From: Mycolicibacterium helvum
GTDB lineage: Bacteria > Actinomycetota > Actinomycetes > Mycobacteriales > Mycobacteriaceae
DNA length: 64,000 bases
Assembly: GCF_010731895.1 (NCBI RefSeq)
Contig: NZ_AP022596.1
Span: forward strand, 4,588,001 to 4,652,000
Direction of reading: 5' to 3'
Shown: piece by piece, positions 44,734 to 53,082 of the stretch
Layout of the letters: each line of letters opens with the position of its first letter
Position numbering within the stretch: position 1 is the stretch's first letter
Translations under genes and position numbers: made by a program
Notes under the pieces: model-generated
The model's input: only the letters and a program-made list of their open reading frames with translations
Databases searched by the model: none
What the model was told of the DNA's origin: nothing

Positions 44734-45500
44734 AGCCCGTAGTCACCGCTATCGATGGCGGCATCGGACGTATCACGCTCAATCGGCCGGACCGGATGAA
44801 CGCCATCAACGTCGAACTGGCCACCGCACTCCAGACCGCGATCGACCAGCTTGGCGACCGCCGGGACGTCAACGTCGTCGTGATCCGCGGTGCCGGCGGG
44901 AATTTCTGCGCCGGAGGCGATTTCGACGAGGTGCAACGGTTGCGCGCCGAAGGTGCTGCGGAGCTGCGCACTCTGTTCACCGCGTTCAAGGCCGCCTGCG
45001 ATGCGATCACCCGTGCGGAGGTGCCCGTCGTCGTCGCCGTCGAAGGGGTGGCCATGGCCGGGGGCTTCGAGCTGATGCAGGCGGCCGACATCGTGCTGGT
45101 CGCCAACGACGCACGGATCGCGGACAACCACATCAACTTCGGCATGATCCCGGGCGGGGGCAGTACCGCACGTCTGCCGCGTCTGCTCGGGCGGCAACAG
45201 GCGTTGGGGCTGTTGTTGTCCGGTGACAGGATCACCGGTTTCGACGCCGTCGAACTCGGTTTGGCCTACAACTGCTTTCCGCCGGAGACGTTCGACGAAT
45301 CCGTCGACGCATTCGTGACGAAATTGGCCGGGCGCGACCGTTCGGCCCTCACCGCCATCAAGCAGCTGGTGAACGATGGTTTGGCCAAGGATTTCGACAC
45401 CGCAAACGCCGACGAAACCGATGCCGTCGTAGACCGGATCAGCGGACAGGCCGGCCGAACCGGCGTTTCGGCATTCAAGAGCAGAGAGGTCAAGGCATGA
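44730..45500 (+). CDS. Enoyl-CoA hydratase/isomerase family protein 1
   Basis: 256-residue crotonase. 'GAGGNFCAGGDFDEV' and 'GVAMAGGFELMQAADIVL' form the CoA-binding oxyanion hole and contain the first catalytic Glu (GGFEL). The second position, usually 'PE' before 'GLxPGxGG', reads 'ADNHINFGMIPGGGSTARL', so the second Glu of true hydratases appears missing. It may act as an isomerase, hydrolase or lyase rather than hydrating a simple enoyl-CoA. Overlaps its neighbours by four bases on both sides. Confidence 0.88.
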   Translation: MKPVVTAIDGGIGRITLNRPDRMNAINVELATALQTAIDQLGDRRDVNVVVIRGAGGNFCAGGDFDEVQRLRAEGAAELRTLFTAFKAACDAITRAEVPVVVAVEGVAMAGGFELMQAADIVLVANDARIADNHINFGMIPGGGSTARLPRLLGRQQALGLLLSGDRITGFDAVELGLAYNCFPPETFDESVDAFVTKLAGRDRSALTAIKQLVNDGLAKDFDTANADETDAVVDRISGQAGRTGVSAFKSREVKA

Positions 45501-46300
45501 CTACAGCGATCGACGCCGCCGTGCTGCGGGAGGTTGCGCCCAACGGCGTTGCCAGCATCCGGCTGAACCGCCCCGGCACCTCGAATGGCCTCAATGTCGA
45601 AACGCTCAAGGCACTGCACGAGGCGGTCTTGGCGTGCCACGCCGACCCCGCGGTCAAGGTGGTGCTGCTGACCGGAGCCGGACGTAATTTCTGTGCGGGC
45701 GGTGACATCCACACCTTCGAGTCCAAAGGCGAACAGCTGCCGGACTATCTGCGCCAGGCCACGGCCTGGCTGCAGCTGGCCACCGCGGCGCTCATCCAGC
45801 TGCGGGTCCCCGTTGTCACCGCGGTGCAGGGCTTCGCGGCGGGCGGCGGCGGCCTGGGTCTGGTCTGCGCCTCCGATATCGTGGTGGCCGCGCAGTCGGC
45901 CAGATTCTTCTCCGGCGCAGTACGAGTCGGGATGGCGCCCGATGGTGGATCCTCAGTCACCCTCACTCAATTGGTCGGTCTGCGGCAGGCGTTGCGGATC
46001 CTTCTCACCAACCCCACGTTGACGGCCGACGAGGCAGCCCGAATCGGTCTGATCACCGAGGTGGTCGACGACACGGAGCTCCAGGCCCGCACCGAGACCA
46101 TTGCCGCCGAATTGGCGGCCATGCCCACCCGGGCGTTGTCGGCGACCAAACGGCTGGTGTGGTCGGGTGTCGGCGCCTCCATCGAGGAGCGACTGCCCGA
46201 GGAGTCGCGCACGGTGTCCGAATTGTCCGGCACCGCTGATGCATTGGAAGGGCTGCGCGCCGTCATCGAACGTCGAGCACCGAGGTTCACCGGCCAGTGA
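45497..46300 (+). CDS. Enoyl-CoA hydratase/isomerase family protein 2 (PaaG-like)
   Basis: 267-residue crotonase: 'LTGAGRNFCAGGDIHTFES', 'QGFAAGGGGLGLVCASDIVV', 'VRVGMAPDGGSSVTLTQLVG'. Both hydratase glutamates are replaced, the first position by Gly/Leu and the second followed by Asp in 'APDGG', the pattern of PaaG-type 2,3-epoxyphenylacetyl-CoA/enoyl isomerases. That suits ring-derived substrates. Overlaps flanking genes (ATGA, GTGA). Confidence 0.87.
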   Translation: MTTAIDAAVLREVAPNGVASIRLNRPGTSNGLNVETLKALHEAVLACHADPAVKVVLLTGAGRNFCAGGDIHTFESKGEQLPDYLRQATAWLQLATAALIQLRVPVVTAVQGFAAGGGGLGLVCASDIVVAAQSARFFSGAVRVGMAPDGGSSVTLTQLVGLRQALRILLTNPTLTADEAARIGLITEVVDDTELQARTETIAAELAAMPTRALSATKRLVWSGVGASIEERLPEESRTVSELSGTADALEGLRAVIERRAPRFTGQ

Positions 46301-47082
46301 ACGTCCTCATCGACGATGACGGCGCCGTCCGCACCCTGACCCTCAACCGGCCGGAGGTTCGCAACGCCATCGATATCCCGTTGCGGCTGGAACTGGCCGA
46401 CGCTCTGGAATCCGCTGGTTCCGACGCGGGGGTACGCGCGATCATCCTCACCGGTGCGGGCACCACGTTCTGCTCGGGCGGCGACATCTCCACCATGCGG
46501 CTCATGACCGAGAGCGAGGCGATGGATCGCGCGCAGTTGGCACAGCGCGTGATCCGGGCGATCTGGAACACCCCGAAACCGGTCATCGCTGCGGTCGAGG
46601 GTGCCGCGTTCGGCGCGGGTGCGGCCCTGGCCGCCGCCTGTGACCGGATCGTCGCGGCCCGGGACGCGCGCTTTGCGACGACATTCACCAATGTCGGCCT
46701 CGCCGGCGACATGGGGGCGTTCGCTTCGCTGCCGCGCCGCATCGGGGTCGCTCGCGCTCGCCAGATGCTGCTACTGCCCGAACCGGTCACCGCGGAGGTC
46801 GGCTACGACTGGGGGCTGGTCGACGCCCTGGTCGAACCCGGAACCGCGATCGAGGCGGCCCGCACCGATGCGAGACGACTCGCGGCCGGACCGGCGCTGG
46901 CCTACGGCGTCATCAAGACGATGCTCGCGAGCGCTCCCACTTTGACTCCCCTCGAGGTGCTCGACCGCGAGGCCGCGCATCAGGCGCGGCTATTCGGCAG
47001 CGACGATTTCGCCGAAGGCGTCGCGGCTTTTCAGGAGAAGCGGCGACCCTCGTTCGGCCCACGACAAGGAGTTCTCTCATGA
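46297..47082 (+). CDS. Enoyl-CoA hydratase/isomerase family protein 3
   Basis: 261-residue crotonase: 'LTGAGTTFCSGGDISTMRLM', 'EGAAFGAGAALAAACDRIV', 'TNVGLAGDMGAFASLPRRIG'. Again neither catalytic Glu is evident, with Asp in 'AGDMGA', so isomerase-type chemistry is likelier than hydration. GTG start overlapping the previous gene; its stop overlaps the Rieske alpha subunit start, tying it to oxygenase production. Confidence 0.87.
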   Translation: MNVLIDDDGAVRTLTLNRPEVRNAIDIPLRLELADALESAGSDAGVRAIILTGAGTTFCSGGDISTMRLMTESEAMDRAQLAQRVIRAIWNTPKPVIAAVEGAAFGAGAALAAACDRIVAARDARFATTFTNVGLAGDMGAFASLPRRIGVARARQMLLLPEPVTAEVGYDWGLVDALVEPGTAIEAARTDARRLAAGPALAYGVIKTMLASAPTLTPLEVLDREAAHQARLFGSDDFAEGVAAFQEKRRPSFGPRQGVLS

Positions 47083-48347
47083 CCTCTGTCATCGATCCCT
47101 CGGCAGACACCAGCGGCCGGTACGGTCGGCTGATCCGCCCGGAAAAGGTGCACGGCTCGCTCTACACCGACCCCGCGATCTATGCCGAGGAACTGGACAA
47201 GATCTGGTACCGGACGTGGGTGTTCGTCGGCCATGAGAGCGAGGTCGCCCAGCCGAACGATTATGTTCGCAAGAAGCTCGGTCCCCAGGACGTCATCATG
47301 ACCCGAGACCGGGACGGCGAGATTCACCTGCTGCTCAACCGGTGTGCCCATCGTGGCAGTCAGGTGTGCGACGACGCCAAGGGGAACTCCAGCACGTTCC
47401 GGTGTCCCTACCACGGCTGGACGTTCCGTAACAACGGCGATCTCATCGGCTTTCCGTTCTTCAAGGGCTACGGCGGACGCAAGCTGGACCTCGCGATGGG
47501 GCGGGTGCCCCGGGTCGACTCCCACGGCGGTTTCGTGTTCGGCAGCTTTGCCCCCGACGGACCGTCGCTGGCCGAGCACCTCGGTGCCGCCGCCGGCGAG
47601 ATCGACCGGCTCACCCGGTTGTCGCCCGAGGGCCGGGTGGAATTGACGGCGGGCTGGCTCCAGCACAAGGCGCAGGCCAACTGGAAGTTGCTGGCCGAGA
47701 ACGAGACTGACGGCTACCACCCCCAGTTCGTGCATGGGTCCATCTTCGGCGTGACCGGAAGTACTATCGGACCGCTCTACAGCGACTCCTCGACCGCGGT
47801 CACCCGCGACCTCGGCGGTGGACATAGCGAGAACGATTTGCGCCCCGAATTCCGTAAGTTCGCCGAGCCGATGCGCTGGTTCGGAACGACAGAATCACGG
47901 GTGCCCGACTACGTTGCCGCGATCCGGGCCAAGCACGGGCAGGCGGCCGAGCAGATCCTCATCGAGGGTGCCCCGCACGTGATGATCTTCCCCAACCTGT
48001 TCATCGCCGAGATTCAGGTCTTCAACATCCAGCCGGTCGCGGTCGACCAGTGCGTGCAGTACGCCACCGCGGTTCAGCTTGCCGGCGCGCCAGAACTGAA
48101 TCGGCGCATGGTCTCTCAGTGCATCGGTTCTGTGGGGCCGGCGGGCATGTTGCTCGCTGACGACACCGAGATGTATGAGCGTAATCAGCAAGGTATCGCA
48201 GCCTTGACACCGGAGTGGCTCGATGTGCGCCGGGGAATGAACCGCGAAACCGTCGATGAGAACGGGTTCAAGATCGGCACCAATACTGATGAGACGGGGA
48301 TGCGGGGCTTCTGGTCCCACTACAAGACGCTGATGGAAAGGGACTGA
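47079..48347 (+). CDS. Rieske-type ring-hydroxylating dioxygenase, alpha subunit
   Basis: 422 residues. The N-terminal Rieske domain binds a [2Fe-2S] cluster by Cys89, His91 ('NRCAHRG'), Cys109 and His112 ('RCPYHGWTF'). The C-terminal catalytic domain has the mononuclear-iron ligands His214 and His219 in 'ENETDGYHPQFVH', with Asp211 as the bridging residue between clusters. It should insert O2 into an aromatic or unsaturated ring using electrons from a reductase and ferredoxin, neither of which is encoded here. The beta subunit follows directly, giving an alpha3beta3 enzyme of the benzoate/toluate or naphthalene type. Confidence 0.93.
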   Translation: MTSVIDPSADTSGRYGRLIRPEKVHGSLYTDPAIYAEELDKIWYRTWVFVGHESEVAQPNDYVRKKLGPQDVIMTRDRDGEIHLLLNRCAHRGSQVCDDAKGNSSTFRCPYHGWTFRNNGDLIGFPFFKGYGGRKLDLAMGRVPRVDSHGGFVFGSFAPDGPSLAEHLGAAAGEIDRLTRLSPEGRVELTAGWLQHKAQANWKLLAENETDGYHPQFVHGSIFGVTGSTIGPLYSDSSTAVTRDLGGGHSENDLRPEFRKFAEPMRWFGTTESRVPDYVAAIRAKHGQAAEQILIEGAPHVMIFPNLFIAEIQVFNIQPVAVDQCVQYATAVQLAGAPELNRRMVSQCIGSVGPAGMLLADDTEMYERNQQGIAALTPEWLDVRRGMNRETVDENGFKIGTNTDETGMRGFWSHYKTLMERD

Positions 48348-48352
48348 GCATC

Positions 48353-48886
48353 GTGACCACGTCACTGCAGGACTCGGACGTGCTCGAGGCCGTACCCGAG
48401 GGCTTCGATCGGTACGCCGTGGAGCAGTTCCTCTACCGCGAGGCGCGCCACGCCGACGAGAACAACTATGACGCGTGGGAGTCCCTGTGGACCGACGATG
48501 CGTTGTACTGGGTTCCGGCGGACTCCGGCGGGTCGGACCCCACGCGTCAAATGTCGATCATCTATGACAACCGCAGCCGAATCTCCACCAGGCTCAAGCA
48601 AGTGCGTACCGGTCGCCGGTACGCTCAAGCGCCGCCCTCGCACCTGCGGCGGCTGATCTCCAATATCGAATTCCTCGGTGGCCGAAAGAATCCCGAGGGT
48701 GCCGTCGACCTCGAGGTGGGGGCCAACTTCATCGTCGTCGAGTCGCGCCCGCGCGGAAACCATGTCTGGGGCGGTCGGGTCACCTACCGTCTGCGCCTCG
48801 TCGACGGCGAACTGCGGTTGGCGTACAAGAAGGTGCAGTTGGTCGACGCCGACCAGCCAATTCCGTCGCTGAGCTTCCTCATCTAA
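48353..48886 (+). CDS. Ring-hydroxylating dioxygenase, beta subunit
   Basis: 177 residues of the NTF2-like beta-subunit family: 'AVEQFLYREARHADENNYDAWESLWTDD', 'YWVPADSGG', 'SIIYDNRSRISTRLKQVRTGRRYAQ' and 'RRLISNIE'. It has no catalytic residues of its own and stabilises the alpha subunit. GTG start five bases after the alpha gene. The match of alpha and beta lengths and order is standard for two-component oxygenases. Confidence 0.92.
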   Translation: MTTSLQDSDVLEAVPEGFDRYAVEQFLYREARHADENNYDAWESLWTDDALYWVPADSGGSDPTRQMSIIYDNRSRISTRLKQVRTGRRYAQAPPSHLRRLISNIEFLGGRKNPEGAVDLEVGANFIVVESRPRGNHVWGGRVTYRLRLVDGELRLAYKKVQLVDADQPIPSLSFLI

Positions 48887-48895
48887 GGAGCATTC

Positions 48896-49150
48896 ATGGG
48901 AATCCAGTTCGACGAGTCGGCACGGGTGACGATTCCGGAGGTGGGCGCGGTTATCGGCAGCGAGTTCGCCGAAGTCGCGGTGAGCATCGACGACGAGGCC
49001 AATTCTGCGCGGCTGAAGTTGGTGGACCTGCGAACCGGACGGGTGCGTTTCCTCGACGCACTCGAACTCGAAACCATTGTGTGGCTTCCTGACGAACGGC
49101 TCAACAGTCTGCTCGATCCGTCGGCAGATCGCTGGCGGGGTGAGGCATGA
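48896..49150 (+). CDS. Small acidic protein of unknown function in the oxygenase operon
   Basis: 84 residues, predicted mostly beta-strand ('ARVTIPEVGAVIGSEFAEVAVSI', 'ARLKLVDLRTGRVRFLDALELE'), no signal or membrane segment, and no Cys for an iron-sulfur cluster, so it is not the missing ferredoxin. A perfect AAGGAG precedes the ATG, and the stop overlaps the thiolase start, so it is surely translated. I do not recognise it; position suggests an accessory factor of the dioxygenase. Confidence 0.75.
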   Translation: MGIQFDESARVTIPEVGAVIGSEFAEVAVSIDDEANSARLKLVDLRTGRVRFLDALELETIVWLPDERLNSLLDPSADRWRGEA

Positions 49151-50355
49151 GACGCGCCGCCATCGTCGCCCCGTTGCGCACACCGGTCGGTACGTTCGGG
49201 GGCGCCCTGCGCCCCCTTCGGGCCGAAGACCTTGCGGCGCAAGTGATCAAATCGGTGGTCGCGCACAGTGGTGTCGACCCCGAGGCCATCGAAGACGTTG
49301 TGATGGCGCAGTCCTACGCCAATTCCGAAGCACCGTGTATCGGCCGGTGGGCAGCTCTGCACGCCGGATTGCCGATCACCGTCTCGGGCCTGCAGATCGA
49401 CCGCCGCTGCGGTGGCGGGCTACAAGCCGTCATCACTGCGGCCATGACGGTGCAGACCGGTGCGGCCGACGTCGTGCTGGCCGGCGGTGTCGAATCGATG
49501 AGCAATATCGAGCACTACACCACCACGGCCCGGTGGGGTTCGCGATCCGGCAACCAGATGCTCTATGACCGCCTGGACCGCGGACGTGAATTGTCGCAGC
49601 CGGCGTGGCGGTTCGGTCAGATCAGCGGAATGATCGAAACGGCAGAGAATCTCGCGTCCGATTTCGGCATCGACCGGTCGGCCGCGGATGAGTTCGCGGT
49701 CCGAAGCCATCGCCGCGCCGCGGCGGCCCACGACAATGGACTCTTCGACGAGGAGTTGGTGCCCGTGGAGGTGCCGCAGCGGCGCGGGGATCCGATCGTG
49801 GTGGTCGCCGACGAGGGCGTGCGCCCCGACACCACCACCGAGACCCTGGCGAAGCTGCGCACAGTGCAGCCCGGCGGCACGGTCACTGCGGGAAATGCCG
49901 CCCAACAAAACGATGCCGCCGCCGCGTGCCTCGTGGTGGCCGAAGATCGGCTGGAATCGCTGGGCCTGGAACCAATCGGGTTCCTGGAAGGTTGGGCCGC
50001 GGTCGGCTGCGAACCATCCCGGATGGGGATCGGGCCGGTCGGCGCAGTCGAGAAGTTGTTCAGCCGAACGGGATTGACCTTCGACGAACTCGCCTTGATC
50101 GAAATCAACGAGGCCTTCGCCGTTCAGGTGCTGGCCGTGCTGTCCGGCTGGGGGCTCAAGCTGGCCGACGTCGAGGACCGGCTCAACGTGAACGGATCGG
50201 GTATTTCGCTCGGCCATCCGATCGGGGCGACCGGCGTCCGCATCCTGGCTACCATGCTCCATGAACTACGCCGCCGCGGTGGAGGTTTGGCTCTGGAGAC
50301 GATGTGCATCGGCGGCGGGCAGGGGATCGCCGCGGTGTTCAGGGGTGCATCGTGA
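49147..50355 (+). CDS. Thiolase (acetyl-CoA acyltransferase)
   Basis: 402 residues, complete thiolase: nucleophile Cys88 in 'QIDRRCGGGLQAV', 'INEAFAVQ' with catalytic His/Asn context, 'SGISLGHPIGATGVRIL' and the second active-site Cys in 'ETMCIGGGQGIA'. It should cleave a 3-ketoacyl-CoA at the end of a beta-oxidation cycle. 'DRRCGGG' departs slightly from the usual 'NRxCxSG'. It overlaps the preceding small gene by four bases and the next by four. Confidence 0.92.
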   Translation: MRRAAIVAPLRTPVGTFGGALRPLRAEDLAAQVIKSVVAHSGVDPEAIEDVVMAQSYANSEAPCIGRWAALHAGLPITVSGLQIDRRCGGGLQAVITAAMTVQTGAADVVLAGGVESMSNIEHYTTTARWGSRSGNQMLYDRLDRGRELSQPAWRFGQISGMIETAENLASDFGIDRSAADEFAVRSHRRAAAAHDNGLFDEELVPVEVPQRRGDPIVVVADEGVRPDTTTETLAKLRTVQPGGTVTAGNAAQQNDAAAACLVVAEDRLESLGLEPIGFLEGWAAVGCEPSRMGIGPVGAVEKLFSRTGLTFDELALIEINEAFAVQVLAVLSGWGLKLADVEDRLNVNGSGISLGHPIGATGVRILATMLHELRRRGGGLALETMCIGGGQGIAAVFRGAS

Positions 50356-51707
50356 CGTTCGGATTACTGCGGTATGGCAGCTATCTGCCCCGGCACCGAC
50401 TGAGCCCGGCCGATATCGGCCTTCGCAAGGGCGACAGAGTTGTCGCCTCCTACGACGAAGACTCGACCACCATGGCCGTGAGCGCCGCCGGCCAGGTGGT
50501 GGAGCCGGGTGCGCACCCGGGTGCGCTCTACCTGGCCACCACCACCCCCGCCTACGCCGACAAGACGAATGCGAGCGCTGTGCACGCCGCGCTCGGCCTG
50601 CCCACTGACGTGCTGGCCGCCGATCTGGGCGGTACGGCCCGAAGCGCCATTGCCGGATTACTCGCCTGCGCCCGCAGCGGGGGACTGGTCGTTGCGGCCG
50701 ATGTGCGAGTCGGTAAGCCGGGCTCGGCTGACGAGAAGACCGGCGGCGACGGCGCGGCAGCCCTGTGGTTCGGCGAGGGCGAGCCCATCGCCGAGATACT
50801 CGCGGTGCGTTCACTCACCGCCGAGTTCCTGGACCGGTGGCGGGATCCGGCCTCTGCCACCGGGTATCAGTGGGAGGAACGGTTCGGCGCGCAGCGCTAC
50901 AGTGCGTTGATCCGGTCGGCCGCGCGCGACGCGCTCGACGCGGCAGGGCTGGCCGACGCCGACCATGTCGTGCTGGCCTGCCCGAACACCGCCGTGGTCA
51001 AGCGGGCCTCGACACTGGTCAAAGGCCAGAAGTCGGTCATCACTTCGCCCGTCGGGCATACCGGCGCCGCCGATCCTCTGATCGCTCTGGCCGGCGCGCT
51101 CGACATCGCCGAACCGGGCGAGACCATCCTGGTTCTGTCGGCAGTCGACGGCTGCGACGCCATCGTGTTCCGCACTGCCGCCGCCATCGCCGACGCCCGC
51201 CAGGAGAGGCCTCTGAGCGCGCAGCGAGACGGTGGACTGCCGGTGCCGCACCTGACCTATTTGTCTTGGCGCGGGCTCGTCGAACGGGAGTCCCCGCGCA
51301 GGCCCGAACCCGATCGCGCGGCCGCGCCTCCGGCCGCCCGATCGGAGCGGTGGAAGTTCGGCTTCACCGGATCCCGCTGCACGAATTGCGGTTTCACTCA
51401 TCTGCCGCCGGCGCGCGTGTGCCGGTCGTGCGCCGCGGTCGACGACATGGTCGATGTGGCTGCCGCGCAGCTGGCCGGCACCGTCGTCACCTACACGGTG
51501 GACAGGCTGGCGTTTTCACCCTCGCCGCCGATGGTGCAGGCGGTCATCGACATCGACGGCGGCGGTCGATGCACCCTCGAGGTGGCCGATGCCCGCCCGC
51601 AGGAGCTGGCGGTCGGCAGCCGGGTGCACTTCTCGTTCCGGCGGCTGTTCACCGCCGGCGGTGTGCACGACTACTTCTGGAAGGCGGTGCAGGACAGTGC
51701 CGAGTAA
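50352..51707 (+). CDS. HMG-CoA-synthase/KASIII-like protein fused to a DUF35 zinc-ribbon/OB domain
   Basis: 451 residues. Residues 1-290 have the thiolase-like fold of HMG-CoA synthase/KASIII ('RYGSYLPRHRLSPADI', 'LATTTPAYADKTNASAVHAAL', 'SPVGHTGAADPLIALAGAL'). Where these enzymes have the catalytic Cys, the sequence is 'ADLGGTARSAIAG', with no Cys. Residues about 335-445 are a DUF35 module: a rubredoxin-like zinc ribbon with CxxC pairs near 343-359 and an OB fold ('GTVVTYTVDRLAFSPSPPMV'). DUF35 proteins bind CoA and partner thiolases or Ltp-type aldolases. The next gene is such a thiolase, with which this overlaps by 11 bases. GTG start overlapping the upstream thiolase. Confidence 0.85.
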   Translation: MTFGLLRYGSYLPRHRLSPADIGLRKGDRVVASYDEDSTTMAVSAAGQVVEPGAHPGALYLATTTPAYADKTNASAVHAALGLPTDVLAADLGGTARSAIAGLLACARSGGLVVAADVRVGKPGSADEKTGGDGAAALWFGEGEPIAEILAVRSLTAEFLDRWRDPASATGYQWEERFGAQRYSALIRSAARDALDAAGLADADHVVLACPNTAVVKRASTLVKGQKSVITSPVGHTGAADPLIALAGALDIAEPGETILVLSAVDGCDAIVFRTAAAIADARQERPLSAQRDGGLPVPHLTYLSWRGLVERESPRRPEPDRAAAPPAARSERWKFGFTGSRCTNCGFTHLPPARVCRSCAAVDDMVDVAAAQLAGTVVTYTVDRLAFSPSPPMVQAVIDIDGGGRCTLEVADARPQELAVGSRVHFSFRRLFTAGGVHDYFWKAVQDSAE

Positions 51708-52899
51708 CGGAATCGCCGGCAAGGTCGCGGTCGTGTCCATGGGATGCAGCACGTTCGGCGAACGCTGGGACGCCTCCACCGATGACCTGATCCTCGAGGC
51801 CTACCAGGAATGTCTGACGGGGGTGCCGCAAGTCGCCCGTGCGGATGTGGACGCCTACTGGCTGGGCACCCTGAGCTCCGGGCTGGGCGGTCTGACCTTG
51901 AGCCGTGCCATCGCGAGCGATGACAAACCGGTCACCCGGGTCGAGAACTTCTGTGCCACCGGCTCCGAGGCGTTCCGGAATGCGTGCTACGCCGTCGCCG
52001 CGGGGGCTTACGACATCGTGATGGCGGTGGGTGTGGAGAAGCTCAAGGACTCGGGCTACTCGGGACTGTTGCGTCAGGATCCGCCGGGTGACGGCACCGC
52101 ACCGGAGATCTCGATGACCGCGCCGGCCGCGTTCTCGCTGCTGGATCCCGCCTATTGCGACCGCCACGGGGTTCATCCGGATGAGATGCGGGCCGCGATG
52201 ACGCATGTCGCCTGGAAGAACCACGATAACGGCACTCGAAATCCGAAGGCCCAGTTCCGTTCTCCGGTTTCCCGCGAGACCATCGACGGCGCCCCGAAGG
52301 TGGCCGGCCGCCTCGGGGTTTTCGACTGCTCGGGGGTGTCGGATGGGGCCGCATGCGCCCTGATCGTGTCCGCCGAGCGGGCGCACGAATTCACCGACAC
52401 GCCCATGTACGTCGAGGCGCTGTCGTTGATCGCGGGATCGGCGCGCGGATCGATGGACTCGGCCTACGACTACACCACCTTCCCGGAAGTGGTGAAGGCA
52501 GCCAAGGATGCCTACGCCCAGGCGGGCATCGAGCGCCCAGCCGAGCAGCTCTCGCTGGCCGAGGTCCACGACTGCTTCACTCCGACCGAGATCGTGCTGA
52601 TGGAGGACCTGGGGTTCTCCGAGAGCGGTCAAGCCTGGAAGGACGTGCTGGCCGGGGAGTTCGATGCGGGTGGGCGGCTGCCGGTCAACCCCGACGGTGG
52701 GTTGAAATCATTCGGTCACCCGGTGGGGGCCAGCGGATTGCGCATGCTCTATGAGGCGTGGCTGCAGTTCCGCGGACAGGCCGGCGACCGCCAGCTGGCC
52801 GATCCGCACACCGCACTGACTCACAATCTGGGCGGGCGGCCCGGTGGCTGCGTGTCGTTCGTATCGGTGGTGTCGCGCGAACCTCGCCGCCGCGGGTGA
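51697..52899 (+). CDS. SCP2-type thiolase / lipid-transfer-protein-like thiolase
   Basis: 400 residues of the SCP2-thiolase (Ltp) branch: Cys86 in 'VENFCATGSEAFRNA', 'EVHDCFTPTEIVLMEDLG' and 'GGLKSFGHPVGASGLRML', ending 'HNLGGRPGGCVSFVSVV'. Unlike retro-aldolase Ltp2 of cholesterol degradation it keeps a Cys nucleophile, so it may be a true thiolase. The GTG at 51697 matches the family N-terminus; the longer open frame is shadow of the DUF35 region. It ends this plus-strand run; a 183-base gap follows. Confidence 0.88.
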   Translation: MPSNGIAGKVAVVSMGCSTFGERWDASTDDLILEAYQECLTGVPQVARADVDAYWLGTLSSGLGGLTLSRAIASDDKPVTRVENFCATGSEAFRNACYAVAAGAYDIVMAVGVEKLKDSGYSGLLRQDPPGDGTAPEISMTAPAAFSLLDPAYCDRHGVHPDEMRAAMTHVAWKNHDNGTRNPKAQFRSPVSRETIDGAPKVAGRLGVFDCSGVSDGAACALIVSAERAHEFTDTPMYVEALSLIAGSARGSMDSAYDYTTFPEVVKAAKDAYAQAGIERPAEQLSLAEVHDCFTPTEIVLMEDLGFSESGQAWKDVLAGEFDAGGRLPVNPDGGLKSFGHPVGASGLRMLYEAWLQFRGQAGDRQLADPHTALTHNLGGRPGGCVSFVSVVSREPRRRG

Positions 52900-53037
52900 G
52901 GCGCAGCGCGCGGAGGGTCGACCCCAACCGCCGGAATAATTGAACACAGATTCATGGATCATCCTGAGAGCGCCGTCGCCAACTACTAGCTGACAGGGGC
53001 GGTACAGCCGGGCGGGCGCCTTGACTCAGGACATTTT

Positions 53038-53053
53038 TTTAATCTAGATTTGA
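53038..53053. promoter_or_regulatory. Shared regulatory motif, site 2 (palindromic core)
   Basis: TTTAATCTAGATTTGA contains the perfect palindrome AATCTAGATT and matches 14 of 16 bases of site 1 at 43923-43938. It lies about 30 bases before the GTG of the next SDR, in an otherwise empty 183-base gap, and probably marks a second transcription unit under the same regulator. Confidence 0.5.
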
Positions 53054-53082
53054 GACAACTGGGACGTTACGGAGGAGTGCAA

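Noticed and set aside
51454..51696. N-terminal extension of the SCP2 thiolase
   Set aside because: It is the DUF35 coding region read in another frame; thiolase homology starts at the GTG at 51697.
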